Shown here piece by piece: positions 36,562-44,929 of a stretch of 64,000 nt of DNA; position 1 is the stretch's first letter, and each line of letters opens with the position of its first letter. Both the position numbers and the translations under genes were made by a program. Source of the DNA: Neptunomonas concharum (GTDB lineage Bacteria; Pseudomonadota; Gammaproteobacteria; Pseudomonadales; Balneatricaceae). The notes beneath the pieces were generated by a model. That model was not told where the DNA came from, did no database searches, and saw only the letters and a program-made list of their open reading frames with translations. The stretch spans positions 1,612,001-1,676,000 of the forward strand of contig NZ_CP043869.1 of NCBI RefSeq assembly GCF_008630635.1, in the 5' to 3' direction.

Positions 36562-36844
36562 GGCGATATAAACCTTTACAAAGTTCGCTTAAAAACCGCC
36601 TTATTCTAGGGATATGCTCTGCGCTGAACAAGTGAGATACCTAGATAAGTGAACGATTTATTCATGTCGCTTTCTAAAACTGTCACTTTATAACAACTGA
36701 AAAGCGGCTATTGTCATGATTTTCATCTATGAAGCTCGAAGGGAAAAGAGTAAGCTCTTACCTTAGTGCCGATCATCATCTATGTCCTATCGGTTACGTT
36801 TAAGATCTTGTTTGTTAATCATATTTTGTTGAGTCTCTTTAGGT

Positions 36845-38302
36845 ATGTATAAGTACTTTACCGCGTTTATTATGATGCTATCCCCCCTATGGGCGTACGC
36901 TGGGATTACCTCTATCTTTAAAGATGAAAATGGAAAGACCAACTGGCAGATCTTGGCAAACTGGACCAGTGGAACCCTGATTATCTTGCTGTCGATTGTG
37001 GTGGTCAGTTTGTTTGTAGCAAGAAGACGGGCACACAAGGCCAATCGAGAGTTGGATAAGATTCGTCGCGAATTAGAAGCGCGGGTAAAAGAACGCACGG
37101 CGACATTGGATGAGTCTAACCGTTTGCTCACCCAGAGTAATACCTCCTTAGAAGAGGAAGTGCGCAGACATGTGCAAACGTCAGAACGCCTAAAGTCCTC
37201 AGAAGCCTACATCCGGGATATTCTGACATCGATGCCGATGATGTTGGTTGGTTTAGATAAAGAGGGTCGGGTAACACAATGGAATAAGCGAGTCGAAGAG
37301 GTATCTGGCATTCCTGCTGATCAGGCTTTGGGGCGTACGTTATGGGAAGCGTATCCAACGGTGACTGTTTCGCCAGAACAGATTAAAGATGCGATAGAAA
37401 ACCAAAATACGATCCATCTAAAGCAGAGCTTACGCAGCGTGTCCCATTACGACATCACCATCTATCCACTCAAAGAGCAGGCAGAACCCGGCGTTGTGAT
37501 TCTGGTGGATGATGTCACCAAGCAAACAGCCGCGGAGAATATGCTTATTCATAATGACAAAATGTCATTTATGGGTGAGCTGGCCTCGACCATGGCTCAT
37601 GATATCAATGCCCCTTTACAAACCATTCTTCTAGATCTTAAGAGCTTCCAGCGTATTCTTGCTGAAAGCTCTGCAACCTATACTAATGGTCAGGCAGAGC
37701 AGGCGCGTGGTTTACAGACGATCTTAGAGGATATGTCTGAAAAAGGGGATCAGGTTTCCTCTATTATCAGTAACCTATTGGCGTTTGCGAGAAGCCGTAA
37801 ACAGGAAAAGCAGTGGGTAAACGCTGTCGATATTATGGAGAATGCAATTCGTATTGCGAATGATGTGGTTGCCTCTCCAACCTTGGCATTTAGTGATATC
37901 CATATAGAGCGCCACTTTGGCAACGATCTTCCTTTGGTTCCGTGCTACGTGACCGAGTTGCAGCAAGTCTTTATCAGTTTGTTTCGCCATTGTGTGCAGG
38001 CGATTGAGGCGCGCAAACAACAGGATGCTGATTATAAGCCGGTGATCAAATTGCTGTTAGCGGAGTGCTACGACAGCCTTTGGGTTAAAATACAACACAA
38101 CGGCACGGGTCTTACCAACGAGGAGCAGATGTATCTGTTTGAACCTTTCTTTAGCCAGCGCTCACCTGAGCAGGATTTTGATGCAGGGCAGCGACTCTCG
38201 TTCTCCTACTACATCATTACCGAGCAGCATCAAGGGCATATGGCGGTAACTTCTGACCTGCGTATCGGCTCTACTTTTCATATGCAGTTGCCCATAGAGT
38301 AA
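36845..38302 (+). CDS. Histidine-kinase-like protein with PAS and degenerate ATPase domain
   Basis: A 485-residue protein: signal-like first helix, short periplasmic part, a membrane helix (~41-60), a coiled coil, a PAS domain (~120-225) and a dimerisation domain with the H box SFMGELASTMAHDINAPLQTIL (His252). The ATP-binding part is unusual: the N box reads ISLFRHCVQAI (His382 for Asn), the G1 box reads IQHNGTGL (His418 for Asp), and the Gly-rich G2 lid is replaced by DAGQRLSFSYYII. Autophosphorylation is doubtful. An HDOD gene follows after 64 bases; no response regulator is adjacent. Confidence 0.87.
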   Translation: MYKYFTAFIMMLSPLWAYAGITSIFKDENGKTNWQILANWTSGTLIILLSIVVVSLFVARRRAHKANRELDKIRRELEARVKERTATLDESNRLLTQSNTSLEEEVRRHVQTSERLKSSEAYIRDILTSMPMMLVGLDKEGRVTQWNKRVEEVSGIPADQALGRTLWEAYPTVTVSPEQIKDAIENQNTIHLKQSLRSVSHYDITIYPLKEQAEPGVVILVDDVTKQTAAENMLIHNDKMSFMGELASTMAHDINAPLQTILLDLKSFQRILAESSATYTNGQAEQARGLQTILEDMSEKGDQVSSIISNLLAFARSRKQEKQWVNAVDIMENAIRIANDVVASPTLAFSDIHIERHFGNDLPLVPCYVTELQQVFISLFRHCVQAIEARKQQDADYKPVIKLLLAECYDSLWVKIQHNGTGLTNEEQMYLFEPFFSQRSPEQDFDAGQRLSFSYYIITEQHQGHMAVTSDLRIGSTFHMQLPIE

Positions 38303-38366
38303 GGTCTAAAGGCTAACTGTATCTTCTGTGCTACACTCATTAGAGTAGATGTGAAAGGATACGTAG

Positions 38367-39266
38367 ATGCGGCAAGATTCGAAAGCTGAGTTGCAGCGGA
38401 TTAATCAACATATAGAGCGGTTACCTCTGCTTCCAGCAGTGCTTTTTGAGTTGATGCGCCACGATAAGAACGATGAAAAATACTACGAAAAAGTCCTAGA
38501 ACTTTCACGTGCAGACCCTCCTTTGGCAAGTTTTATTATCGGTTATGCTAACTCTGCAGGCTCTGCACCTAACAAGCATATAACCGATATTAAAGTAGCG
38601 CTCACGCGTGTGGGGGCTCATCGCATCGTCAATCTGCTTACTGCTAAATCTATTGCAAAAGTGTTTGTACCAAACAGCGACGAATTTAAAATACTCTGGC
38701 AGCACTCTATTGAGGTGGCGGTGATCAGCTCTTTTGTTTGCCGATTAATGTCTGATTTTGAGCTGGATCCAGAAACCGCTTATATCGCTGGGCTGATGCA
38801 TGATATTGGCCGCTTCACGATGTTTAGCATTATTCCTGACTCGTTCAAAGAGATCGAAGAGCAAGGGTGGTCGGACCCTGATGAGCTTTATGGCTCAGAA
38901 AGTGAATCCTTGGGCTTTAGTCATGCAGAAGTCGGATATTTGGCGGCGAAAAAGCTGAAGCTCCCTGAATTATTATGCAATGCCATTCGGTATCATCATA
39001 ATCACAAAGTGTGGGGAAGTAATATTGCGATGTTACTTCAAGAACTCGTCATCATTATTCAGTTTTCCGACTGCTTGAGTATCTTAATAGAGAAAAACCC
39101 CAGTTGGATAAAGTGGTCAGATAAAGAGTTACAGGAAAATATAGTCTCGCATTGTATTCGGCCTGAATTTGCGGGCGTTAATTTTCCTGTGGCGACATTG
39201 TCAGATGCGTTGCCTTCATTGATGAAAAACTCTCAGCACTTACTGGAATCTATCTGTGCGGTTTGA
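38367..39266 (+). CDS. HDOD-domain protein
   Basis: A 299-residue HDOD protein: N-terminal HIERLPLLPAVLFELMRHDKND, YANSAGSAPNKHITDIKVALTRVGAHRIVNLL, and an HD-like AGLMHDIGRF with EVGYLAAKKLKLPELLCNAIRYHH. HDOD domains are non-catalytic relatives of HD phosphohydrolases used in signalling, though here HD itself is present in MHDIGR. It follows the degenerate kinase in the same direction and is its likely partner. Confidence 0.88.
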   Translation: MRQDSKAELQRINQHIERLPLLPAVLFELMRHDKNDEKYYEKVLELSRADPPLASFIIGYANSAGSAPNKHITDIKVALTRVGAHRIVNLLTAKSIAKVFVPNSDEFKILWQHSIEVAVISSFVCRLMSDFELDPETAYIAGLMHDIGRFTMFSIIPDSFKEIEEQGWSDPDELYGSESESLGFSHAEVGYLAAKKLKLPELLCNAIRYHHNHKVWGSNIAMLLQELVIIIQFSDCLSILIEKNPSWIKWSDKELQENIVSHCIRPEFAGVNFPVATLSDALPSLMKNSQHLLESICAV

Positions 39267-39281
39267 AGCATTACAAACCGC
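39258..39281. terminator. Palindrome across convergent gene ends
   Basis: GCGGTTTG (39258-39265) and CAAACCGC (39274-39281), overlapping the ends of the HDOD and TMEM143-like genes. Probably ends transcription from both sides, but it lacks a long T run. Confidence 0.45.
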
Positions 39282-40497
39282 TACTTCTTACTTGGCTCTC
39301 TGCTTGTTCTAGTGCTGTTGCTGTTAGATAGCCGTCATGATTTTCCTGCACTAAGCCAAGCTTTTTAAGTTTGTGTAGTGCATCTTCAATCTCAAAATTG
39401 ATAGTGCAGCGCCACTTCTCTTTAAACCATTGCTCGATTAAGCCGTCTAACTCAGGCTTTGTCAGTTTTCTCTCTGATGTGAGCAAGAAATAATAAGCAA
39501 GAATCGCCTCTTTGCACTCCTCTTCCTCGGCATCATCAATCAACCGGTGGAATACCCCTGCGTTGTTATCTAGGTTTTTGAAATAGAGGTTTTGTGTCAG
39601 GCTTTGTACGAATTTTAGTTTTCTGTTCTTGAACGTATTGAACTGCTTCCAAAGATAGCTACCTAATGCCCCAAAACCTGCAAATAGTGCAATAAGCGCC
39701 GCTTTATCCAGCTCTACGGGTTGGTTGTGCAGCCCAAGCCAAAAGCCGAAAAGCGAGGCTAAGAGCAGTAATGTTCCTCCTAATTTCGTGGAGATAACAA
39801 TGCCGCCGCTGATAGCCGCCGGTACACCGATGAGGACTTTATCAATAAGGCGCATGCGGATTTCCGTATTTGGAAACAGCATCTCTAAATCGGCTTCGGG
39901 TACGTTTTTGAAGAGTTTAAGGACGATACCACCGGGTTGCAGGTTGAATTGTTTTTGTCGGTCTATGTCTAAATGCTCATTCAGTCGAATATAGATCGCG
40001 ACGCGCTCATAGTTAATAAAGCGGATCGTTTGCTTACGTAAACCAAATAGGGTGGAGAGTGTTTCTTCCCGTTCCTGTTTTCCTCTGGCGTAAAGCAGAA
40101 CATCGGCGAAGTCGTGCATATCAACGGCTAAACGTACTTTAAATAATGAGTCGCGGCTGAGTGCCAGCTGCAAGGTTTGTTCGTCTATACGTTCAAAATT
40201 CGCTTTTTCCAACAGCGATGAAAGCTGAGTAGCAAAAGGTTCACAATCGATGGGTAAAGTCGAGGGTAAGTCTACCTTTAGTGTATCTGCATCGGGATTT
40301 ATATGAGCAAAGCTATCTTTTAGCGACTCAACGCGCTCATGAAACTCAAGATGAAAATGCCGTTCAATGAGGCGGTAAAGCGCTCTAAACTGCTGTCGTT
40401 GCGCTTTATCCAGCCCTCCCTTTGCCAGACACATCTCAACAACGTCGGACTTGCGAAAGGGGATAAAGCGAAGAGGTTCAATTTTTTGCGATGACAT
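39271..40497 (-). CDS. TMEM143/DUF3754-family protein
   Basis: A 408-residue protein matching the DUF3754/TMEM143 family: N-terminal EPLRFIPFRKSDVVEMCL, FINYERVAIYIRL, LKLFKNVPEADLEMLFPNTEIRMRLIDKVLIGVPAAISG, two membrane helices (~230-285) and FKNRKLKFVQSLTQNLYFKNLDNNAGVFHRLIDDAEEEECKEAILAYYFL. Bacterial and mitochondrial members exist; biochemical role unknown. Divergent from the class I PHA synthase gene. Confidence 0.85.
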   Translation of the reverse strand: MSSQKIEPLRFIPFRKSDVVEMCLAKGGLDKAQRQQFRALYRLIERHFHLEFHERVESLKDSFAHINPDADTLKVDLPSTLPIDCEPFATQLSSLLEKANFERIDEQTLQLALSRDSLFKVRLAVDMHDFADVLLYARGKQEREETLSTLFGLRKQTIRFINYERVAIYIRLNEHLDIDRQKQFNLQPGGIVLKLFKNVPEADLEMLFPNTEIRMRLIDKVLIGVPAAISGGIVISTKLGGTLLLLASLFGFWLGLHNQPVELDKAALIALFAGFGALGSYLWKQFNTFKNRKLKFVQSLTQNLYFKNLDNNAGVFHRLIDDAEEEECKEAILAYYFLLTSERKLTKPELDGLIEQWFKEKWRCTINFEIEDALHKLKKLGLVQENHDGYLTATALEQAESQVRSSGL

Positions 40498-40555
40498 ATA
40501 ACCGTTGTTCTTGCATTTTAAAGGGCGGCAATTCTAACAGTAGCGCAGGCAAAGC

Positions 40556-40600
40556 ATAAGGGTTAATAAGTGCTTATTTTGATGGGATGATGACCCTTAT
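40556..40600. promoter_or_regulatory. Nested palindromes in the phaC upstream region
   Basis: ATAAGGGT (40556-40563) and ACCCTTAT (40593-40600) enclose a second palindrome, AATAAG-TG-CTTATT (40565-40578). They lie 70-110 bases before the phaC ATG in a 172-base divergent region. A regulator site is likely; which protein binds is unknown. Confidence 0.4.
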
Positions 40601-40668
40601 CAACGAGGTAAGGTCTGAGTAGGGTCATAATAACTAGATAGAGTAAAGGGATTAATTAAGAGGCGAAC

Positions 40669-42489
40669 ATGGTAAATAAGACGCAGCAGAAGAAAGCAGA
40701 AGAGGCTAGCCTCGCTTATGATGCGGATAAGATCCGCGCTGCTATGCAGCAAAGCTTCCCCGATACGGGTTTATTTTCTGTAACCGCGCTGGATAATGTG
40801 TTTAAAGCGGGTATGGCGCGTATGACGGGAGGTATCTCACCCGCAGGGCTTGTTAGTTTGTACTGCACATGGGCAGCACACCTTTCGATGTCTCCGGGTA
40901 AGCAAGTCCGGTTGAATGAAAAAGCACTACGCAAAAGCTATAAATCGTTCTGTCATATGCTGGCGTCCGCGTCTCCGGGTGAGGAGGGTACTTGTATTGA
41001 GCCTTTACCTCAGGATCGACGTTTTTCTCATCCGGGTTGGCAGCAATGGCCCTTCAGCCAAATCTATCAAAACTTCCTGCTCACCCAGCAGTGGTGGCAT
41101 AACGCAACCACGGATATTGATGGCTTATCAAAAGCTGAGGAGAACGGCCTTTCCTTTATTGCTAGGCAGATGTTGGATCACTATTCACCGAGTAATATCC
41201 CTTGGCTCAATCCTGAAGTGTTACAGACGACTGCCGACCAAGGCGGCGCAAACCTGATCAATGGATTTCAGAACTTTTTAGAAGATATGCAGCGCCAGTT
41301 GTCGGATAAACCACCGGTTGGCGTAGAAAACTTTATTCCGGGCAAACAGGTTGCCATCACACCCGGTAAAGTGGTTTACCGCAATCATCTGATGGAGTTG
41401 ATCCAATACTCACCTACAACAGAGACCGTGCAAGCGGAACCCATCTTGATAGTGCCTGCATGGATTATGAAATACTATATTTTAGATCTATCGCCGCATA
41501 ATTCGATGGTGAAGTATCTTGTAGACAACGGCCACACCGTTTTTATGATCTCTTGGTTGAATCCAACACCCAAAGATCGAGGTTTGGATATGGATGATTA
41601 TCGTCAACTGGGCGTCATGGCCGCAATCGATGCCATAAGTGATATTTGCCCTAAACAGAAAATCCATACAGCGGGTTATTGTTTAGGTGGCACTTTGCTA
41701 TCAATTACGGCGGCAACTATGGCTAGGGAAGGGGATGACCGACTTAAAACGATGACCCATTTTGCCGCGCAAGTGGATTTTAGTGAGGCAGGGGAGTTGA
41801 TGCTATTTACCGATGAGAGCCAGATATCTTATCTTGAAAAAATGATGTGGGATCAAGGGGTTCTTGATGGTTCCCAAATGGCAGGAGCTTTCCAGATTCT
41901 TCGCTCCAATGACCTTATTTGGTCAAGAATGGTTCACCACTATTTGTTAGGTGAAAAGGATCATATGAATGATCTCATGGCATGGAACAGTGATCTGACA
42001 CGTATGCCTTATAAGATGCATTCCCACTATCTCAGAAGTATGTTTCTTAACAATGAGTTAGCATCAGGCCGTTATCTGGTTAATGATAAGCCTATAGCCA
42101 TTAGTGATATACATGTGCCCATCTTCTCGGTGGGGACTGAACAAGATCATGTGGCACCGTGGCACTCGGTGTATAAGTTACACCTTATTGCCGATAGTGA
42201 AGAGATAACCTTTGTACTGACCAGTGGCGGCCACAATGCAGGCATTGTCAGCGAGCCGGGTCATAAACATCGCCATTACCGAATCAGTGCGAAAAAAGAT
42301 CAGGAGCGCTACATCGATCCTGATAACTGGTTGGTGAATACGCCAATTAAAGAAGGTTCATGGTGGACAGAATGGCACCAGTGGTTAGTAGCAAACTCAT
42401 CTGGTGAGGTTGATGCAAGGGAGCCGGGTAAGCAGGCTAAATACAAACCGCTATGTGATGCACCTGGGACTTATGTCCATCAAGTTTGA
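40669..42489 (+). CDS. phaC: Class I-type PHA synthase
   Basis: A 606-residue polymerase with the PhaC N-terminal domain (NFLLTQQWWHNATTDIDGLS) and alpha/beta-hydrolase part. The lipase-like box is AGYCLGGTLL with Cys338, and EQDHVAPWHSVYK and TSGGHNAGIVSEPGHK supply the Asp and His. Substrates are (R)-3-hydroxyacyl-CoA, forming granules. Length fits class I, distinct from the PhaCE enzyme 30 kb upstream. It stands alone, without phaA, phaB or phasin beside it, and overlaps the convergent diguanylate cyclase end by 10 bases. Confidence 0.93.
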   Translation: MVNKTQQKKAEEASLAYDADKIRAAMQQSFPDTGLFSVTALDNVFKAGMARMTGGISPAGLVSLYCTWAAHLSMSPGKQVRLNEKALRKSYKSFCHMLASASPGEEGTCIEPLPQDRRFSHPGWQQWPFSQIYQNFLLTQQWWHNATTDIDGLSKAEENGLSFIARQMLDHYSPSNIPWLNPEVLQTTADQGGANLINGFQNFLEDMQRQLSDKPPVGVENFIPGKQVAITPGKVVYRNHLMELIQYSPTTETVQAEPILIVPAWIMKYYILDLSPHNSMVKYLVDNGHTVFMISWLNPTPKDRGLDMDDYRQLGVMAAIDAISDICPKQKIHTAGYCLGGTLLSITAATMAREGDDRLKTMTHFAAQVDFSEAGELMLFTDESQISYLEKMMWDQGVLDGSQMAGAFQILRSNDLIWSRMVHHYLLGEKDHMNDLMAWNSDLTRMPYKMHSHYLRSMFLNNELASGRYLVNDKPIAISDIHVPIFSVGTEQDHVAPWHSVYKLHLIADSEEITFVLTSGGHNAGIVSEPGHKHRHYRISAKKDQERYIDPDNWLVNTPIKEGSWWTEWHQWLVANSSGEVDAREPGKQAKYKPLCDAPGTYVHQV

Positions 42490-43787
42490 TGTTTAGCTCT
42501 TGTGCCAAGGTACAAACGGTTACGGCCTTGTACCTTGGCCTCATACATGGCGGCATCCGCTATGCGGACTAAGTCGGTAATCGTAGAGCCATGCTCTGGG
42601 TAACTGCTGACACCTGCACTTGCACTGATGTGAAGTTGGATGCCGTCGTCCGTTACGAAAGGATGAAGAGTCAGATTTTCCAGTATGCGAGCCACAAAGT
42701 TGCACATGGATTGTTGACTCATATCGGGGCATAACAGCAGGAACTCTTCGCCTCCCCAACGAAATAACATGTCACTTTTACGAATCATCTGGCGTACGCA
42801 GTGAGCAAAGTGCTTGATCGCTTTATCGCCATTTGAGTGGCCATAGTTATCATTGATTAGCTTAAAGTGATCCAGATCCAGCATGGCGACCTGAAGTTCG
42901 GCGCCTTCATGCTGGCAAATTTTGAGGTGCTGCTCAAAGAGCTCATAACCCGTTCTTCGATTATATAACCCTGTTAAGTCATCCTCTTGTGAGTGCTTTA
43001 CCAGCCTTTCGGCGAGCACTTGTGATTGAGTTATATCTAGTACCAGACCAATCATTCTCGCAGGATTATTCTGGTTATCCCGTTGTACAACAAATCCACG
43101 ATCATGTACCCAAATATAATGATCATTGCGATTTTTAAGTCGATACTTTGCCTCAAATCGGGAGCTTTTCCCCTTGAGGTGGAGATCGATTAGCCCCATT
43201 ACCCTGTCGGCATCATCGGGATGTATAGCGCTTTTCCAAAGTTCGAGTGTGGGATCAGTAATTTCGTGAGGGCCATACCCCATCATGCGATACCACTGTG
43301 GACTAAGAAACAGAGTGCCGTTGGCAATATCCCAATCCCACAAGCCATCGCTGGCTTCATTCAGCGCAAAAGCCCTTATAAAGTCATTGCTTTTTAGTTC
43401 ATCATGCTGAAGCGATCTTGGCGTAACGTCGCGTGCTACAGAAACAAAAAACTCCTTACCCTCGAAGCAGATATGATCTGTACGCACTTCAACAGGAAAG
43501 TCACTACCATCTTTTCGTTTATGGCGTCCTACGAATAAAAAACTTCCTGCTTGGCGAATAACGCCCGCAATTTCGCCCCACTGTGCTTCTCCAACGACAT
43601 CGACATTGAGAGAGAGGACACTTTGATTCAGAAGCTCCCCCCTTGTCATTCCTAAATCCTCACAGGCCGCCTTGTTAGCATCGAGAATTTTTGAGCTGAC
43701 AGGATCAATGACATAGATTGCATCACTGAGGTTAAGGTAAAACTCACACAGCGCTTCTGGCGACATTACAGGAGTGGTATCAGGCAT
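42480..43787 (-). CDS. PAS-PAS-GGDEF diguanylate cyclase
   Basis: A 435-residue soluble protein with two PAS/PAC domains (~10-125 and ~140-265; SILDANKAACEDLGMTRGELL, WDIANGTLFLSPQWYRMMGYGP, ending in PARMIGLVLDITQ) and a GGDEF domain (~265-430) with DDLTGLYNRRTG, LDHFKLINDNYGHSNGD and the signature RWGGEEF. It should make c-di-GMP from GTP. An RxxD inhibitory site may be present at MIRKSD, five residues before the usual position. Converges with the class I phaC. Confidence 0.93.
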   Translation of the reverse strand: MPDTTPVMSPEALCEFYLNLSDAIYVIDPVSSKILDANKAACEDLGMTRGELLNQSVLSLNVDVVGEAQWGEIAGVIRQAGSFLFVGRHKRKDGSDFPVEVRTDHICFEGKEFFVSVARDVTPRSLQHDELKSNDFIRAFALNEASDGLWDWDIANGTLFLSPQWYRMMGYGPHEITDPTLELWKSAIHPDDADRVMGLIDLHLKGKSSRFEAKYRLKNRNDHYIWVHDRGFVVQRDNQNNPARMIGLVLDITQSQVLAERLVKHSQEDDLTGLYNRRTGYELFEQHLKICQHEGAELQVAMLDLDHFKLINDNYGHSNGDKAIKHFAHCVRQMIRKSDMLFRWGGEEFLLLCPDMSQQSMCNFVARILENLTLHPFVTDDGIQLHISASAGVSSYPEHGSTITDLVRIADAAMYEAKVQGRNRLYLGTRAKHQT

Positions 43788-44030
43788 TGGTTATATGCAT
43801 ATAAAAGTTGGCTACGGCTTTTAAGTGTAGCAGAAGAGTTGGGCAATACCCTTATTATTCATGGGTTATACTTTTGGATTAATACTATAGTAAAAAATGT
43901 TGCGGTGCACAATAAACCTATGTAAACTACTCAAGTATTAGGTTCAGGGGAGAGATGAATCTTTTTTAGATACCTATCTTAGGGTAAGGATAGGGCTGCT
44001 TCTGGCAGTAAATGAATATAAAGGTGAGAT

Positions 44031-44204
44031 ATGTATTCAAAGATTCGTGATCCGCAAGAGTGGTTGGAAAGACAAGAAGCGCTGCTTGATACTTATATCG
44101 AGCGTGTGTTTGAATCACGCAGTATTGAAGAGTGGTTCAGTGCATCGCATTGGTATCTAGATGCAATCCGAGTGCTCTTCCAGCCAGATATTACCGCTAA
44201 CTGA
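44031..44204 (+). CDS. Orphan 57-residue protein
   Basis: A short gene: MYSKIRDPQEWLERQEALLD, TYIERVFESRSIEEWFSASHWYLDAI and end RVLFQPDITAN. AAGGTGAG lies 3-10 bases before the ATG and a strong terminator follows the stop by five bases, so it is probably a real transcription unit. Acidic helix with several Trp, Tyr and Glu residues. No family recognised. Confidence 0.7.
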   Translation: MYSKIRDPQEWLERQEALLDTYIERVFESRSIEEWFSASHWYLDAIRVLFQPDITAN

Positions 44205-44208
44205 TAAC

Positions 44209-44236
44209 AAAGAACCTGCATTGCGCAGGTTCTTTT
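44209..44236. terminator. Terminator after the 57-residue gene
   Basis: Perfect 11-bp arms AAAGAACCTGC and GCAGGTTCTTT with a five-base loop, followed by TAATTT; it also lies just after the convergent oxidase-like gene. Confidence 0.75.
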
Positions 44237-44239
44237 AAT

Positions 44240-44830
44240 TTAGGGGTAGGTGATTGCGTCACCCCATCGTGTTTCACAGGGTAGAACGCCAGCCCAGATG
44301 GGTAGTGCTTCATCCTCCGGATCATCAATGGGGCCGCCGGTGCGGATTTTAGCTGAGGCCTCATCTATTGCTATTTCGATGACTGTAGTGGCCTTTAGCT
44401 CGATATCGTTGGCTGCTCTGGCTTCCTTTGACCTTCCTTTCATACATTTTTCAAGTAAAGCGTCTAAAACAGCGATCTTTTTAGATGGGTCTTCTACGAT
44501 GACAGGCTTTCCAAACACCATCACTGATCGGTAGTTCACGGAATGGTGAAAGGCGGATTTAGCCATCACTAATCCATCCATTAGCGAGACTGTGATACAG
44601 GTTTGGCCGCTCTGTAAAATGGAACGAATAAGTCCATTTTTTACTGAACCGTGGATATAAAGCTTATTGCCAATGCGCCAATGTAAGTTTGGCTGCACAA
44701 CGGGTGCGCCCTCAATGGTTCCGCCAATATGACAGATGAATGCCTCATCTAAAATGGCGTAGATTGCTTCAGTATCATATGTGGCTCTTTTAGGGCCCCG
44801 TTTGACGCGAGTTTTTTCCGTAGGCTGCAT
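44240..44830 (-). CDS. Pyridoxamine 5'-phosphate oxidase-family (flavin split-barrel) protein
   Basis: A 196-residue FMN-type split-barrel: KRATYDTEAIYAILDEAFICHIGGTIEGAPVVQPNLHWRIGNKLYIHGSVKNGLIRSIL, CITVSLMDGLVMAKSAFHHSVNYRSVMVFGKP. This is the NimA-like branch of the PPOX family, of unknown substrate. It is divergent from a MocR-type regulator 100 bases away, an arrangement common for MocR targets. Confidence 0.85.
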   Translation of the reverse strand: MQPTEKTRVKRGPKRATYDTEAIYAILDEAFICHIGGTIEGAPVVQPNLHWRIGNKLYIHGSVKNGLIRSILQSGQTCITVSLMDGLVMAKSAFHHSVNYRSVMVFGKPVIVEDPSKKIAVLDALLEKCMKGRSKEARAANDIELKATTVIEIAIDEASAKIRTGGPIDDPEDEALPIWAGVLPCETRWGDAITYP

Positions 44831-44929
44831 TTCGCTGTCCCTTTATCTGGTGTTGTCTTTTAAGTAGATTATCGTCAGTATTGGTTCTACTTAAGATCCA
44901 ATAATAAATATTTTGATAGAGCCACTTTG

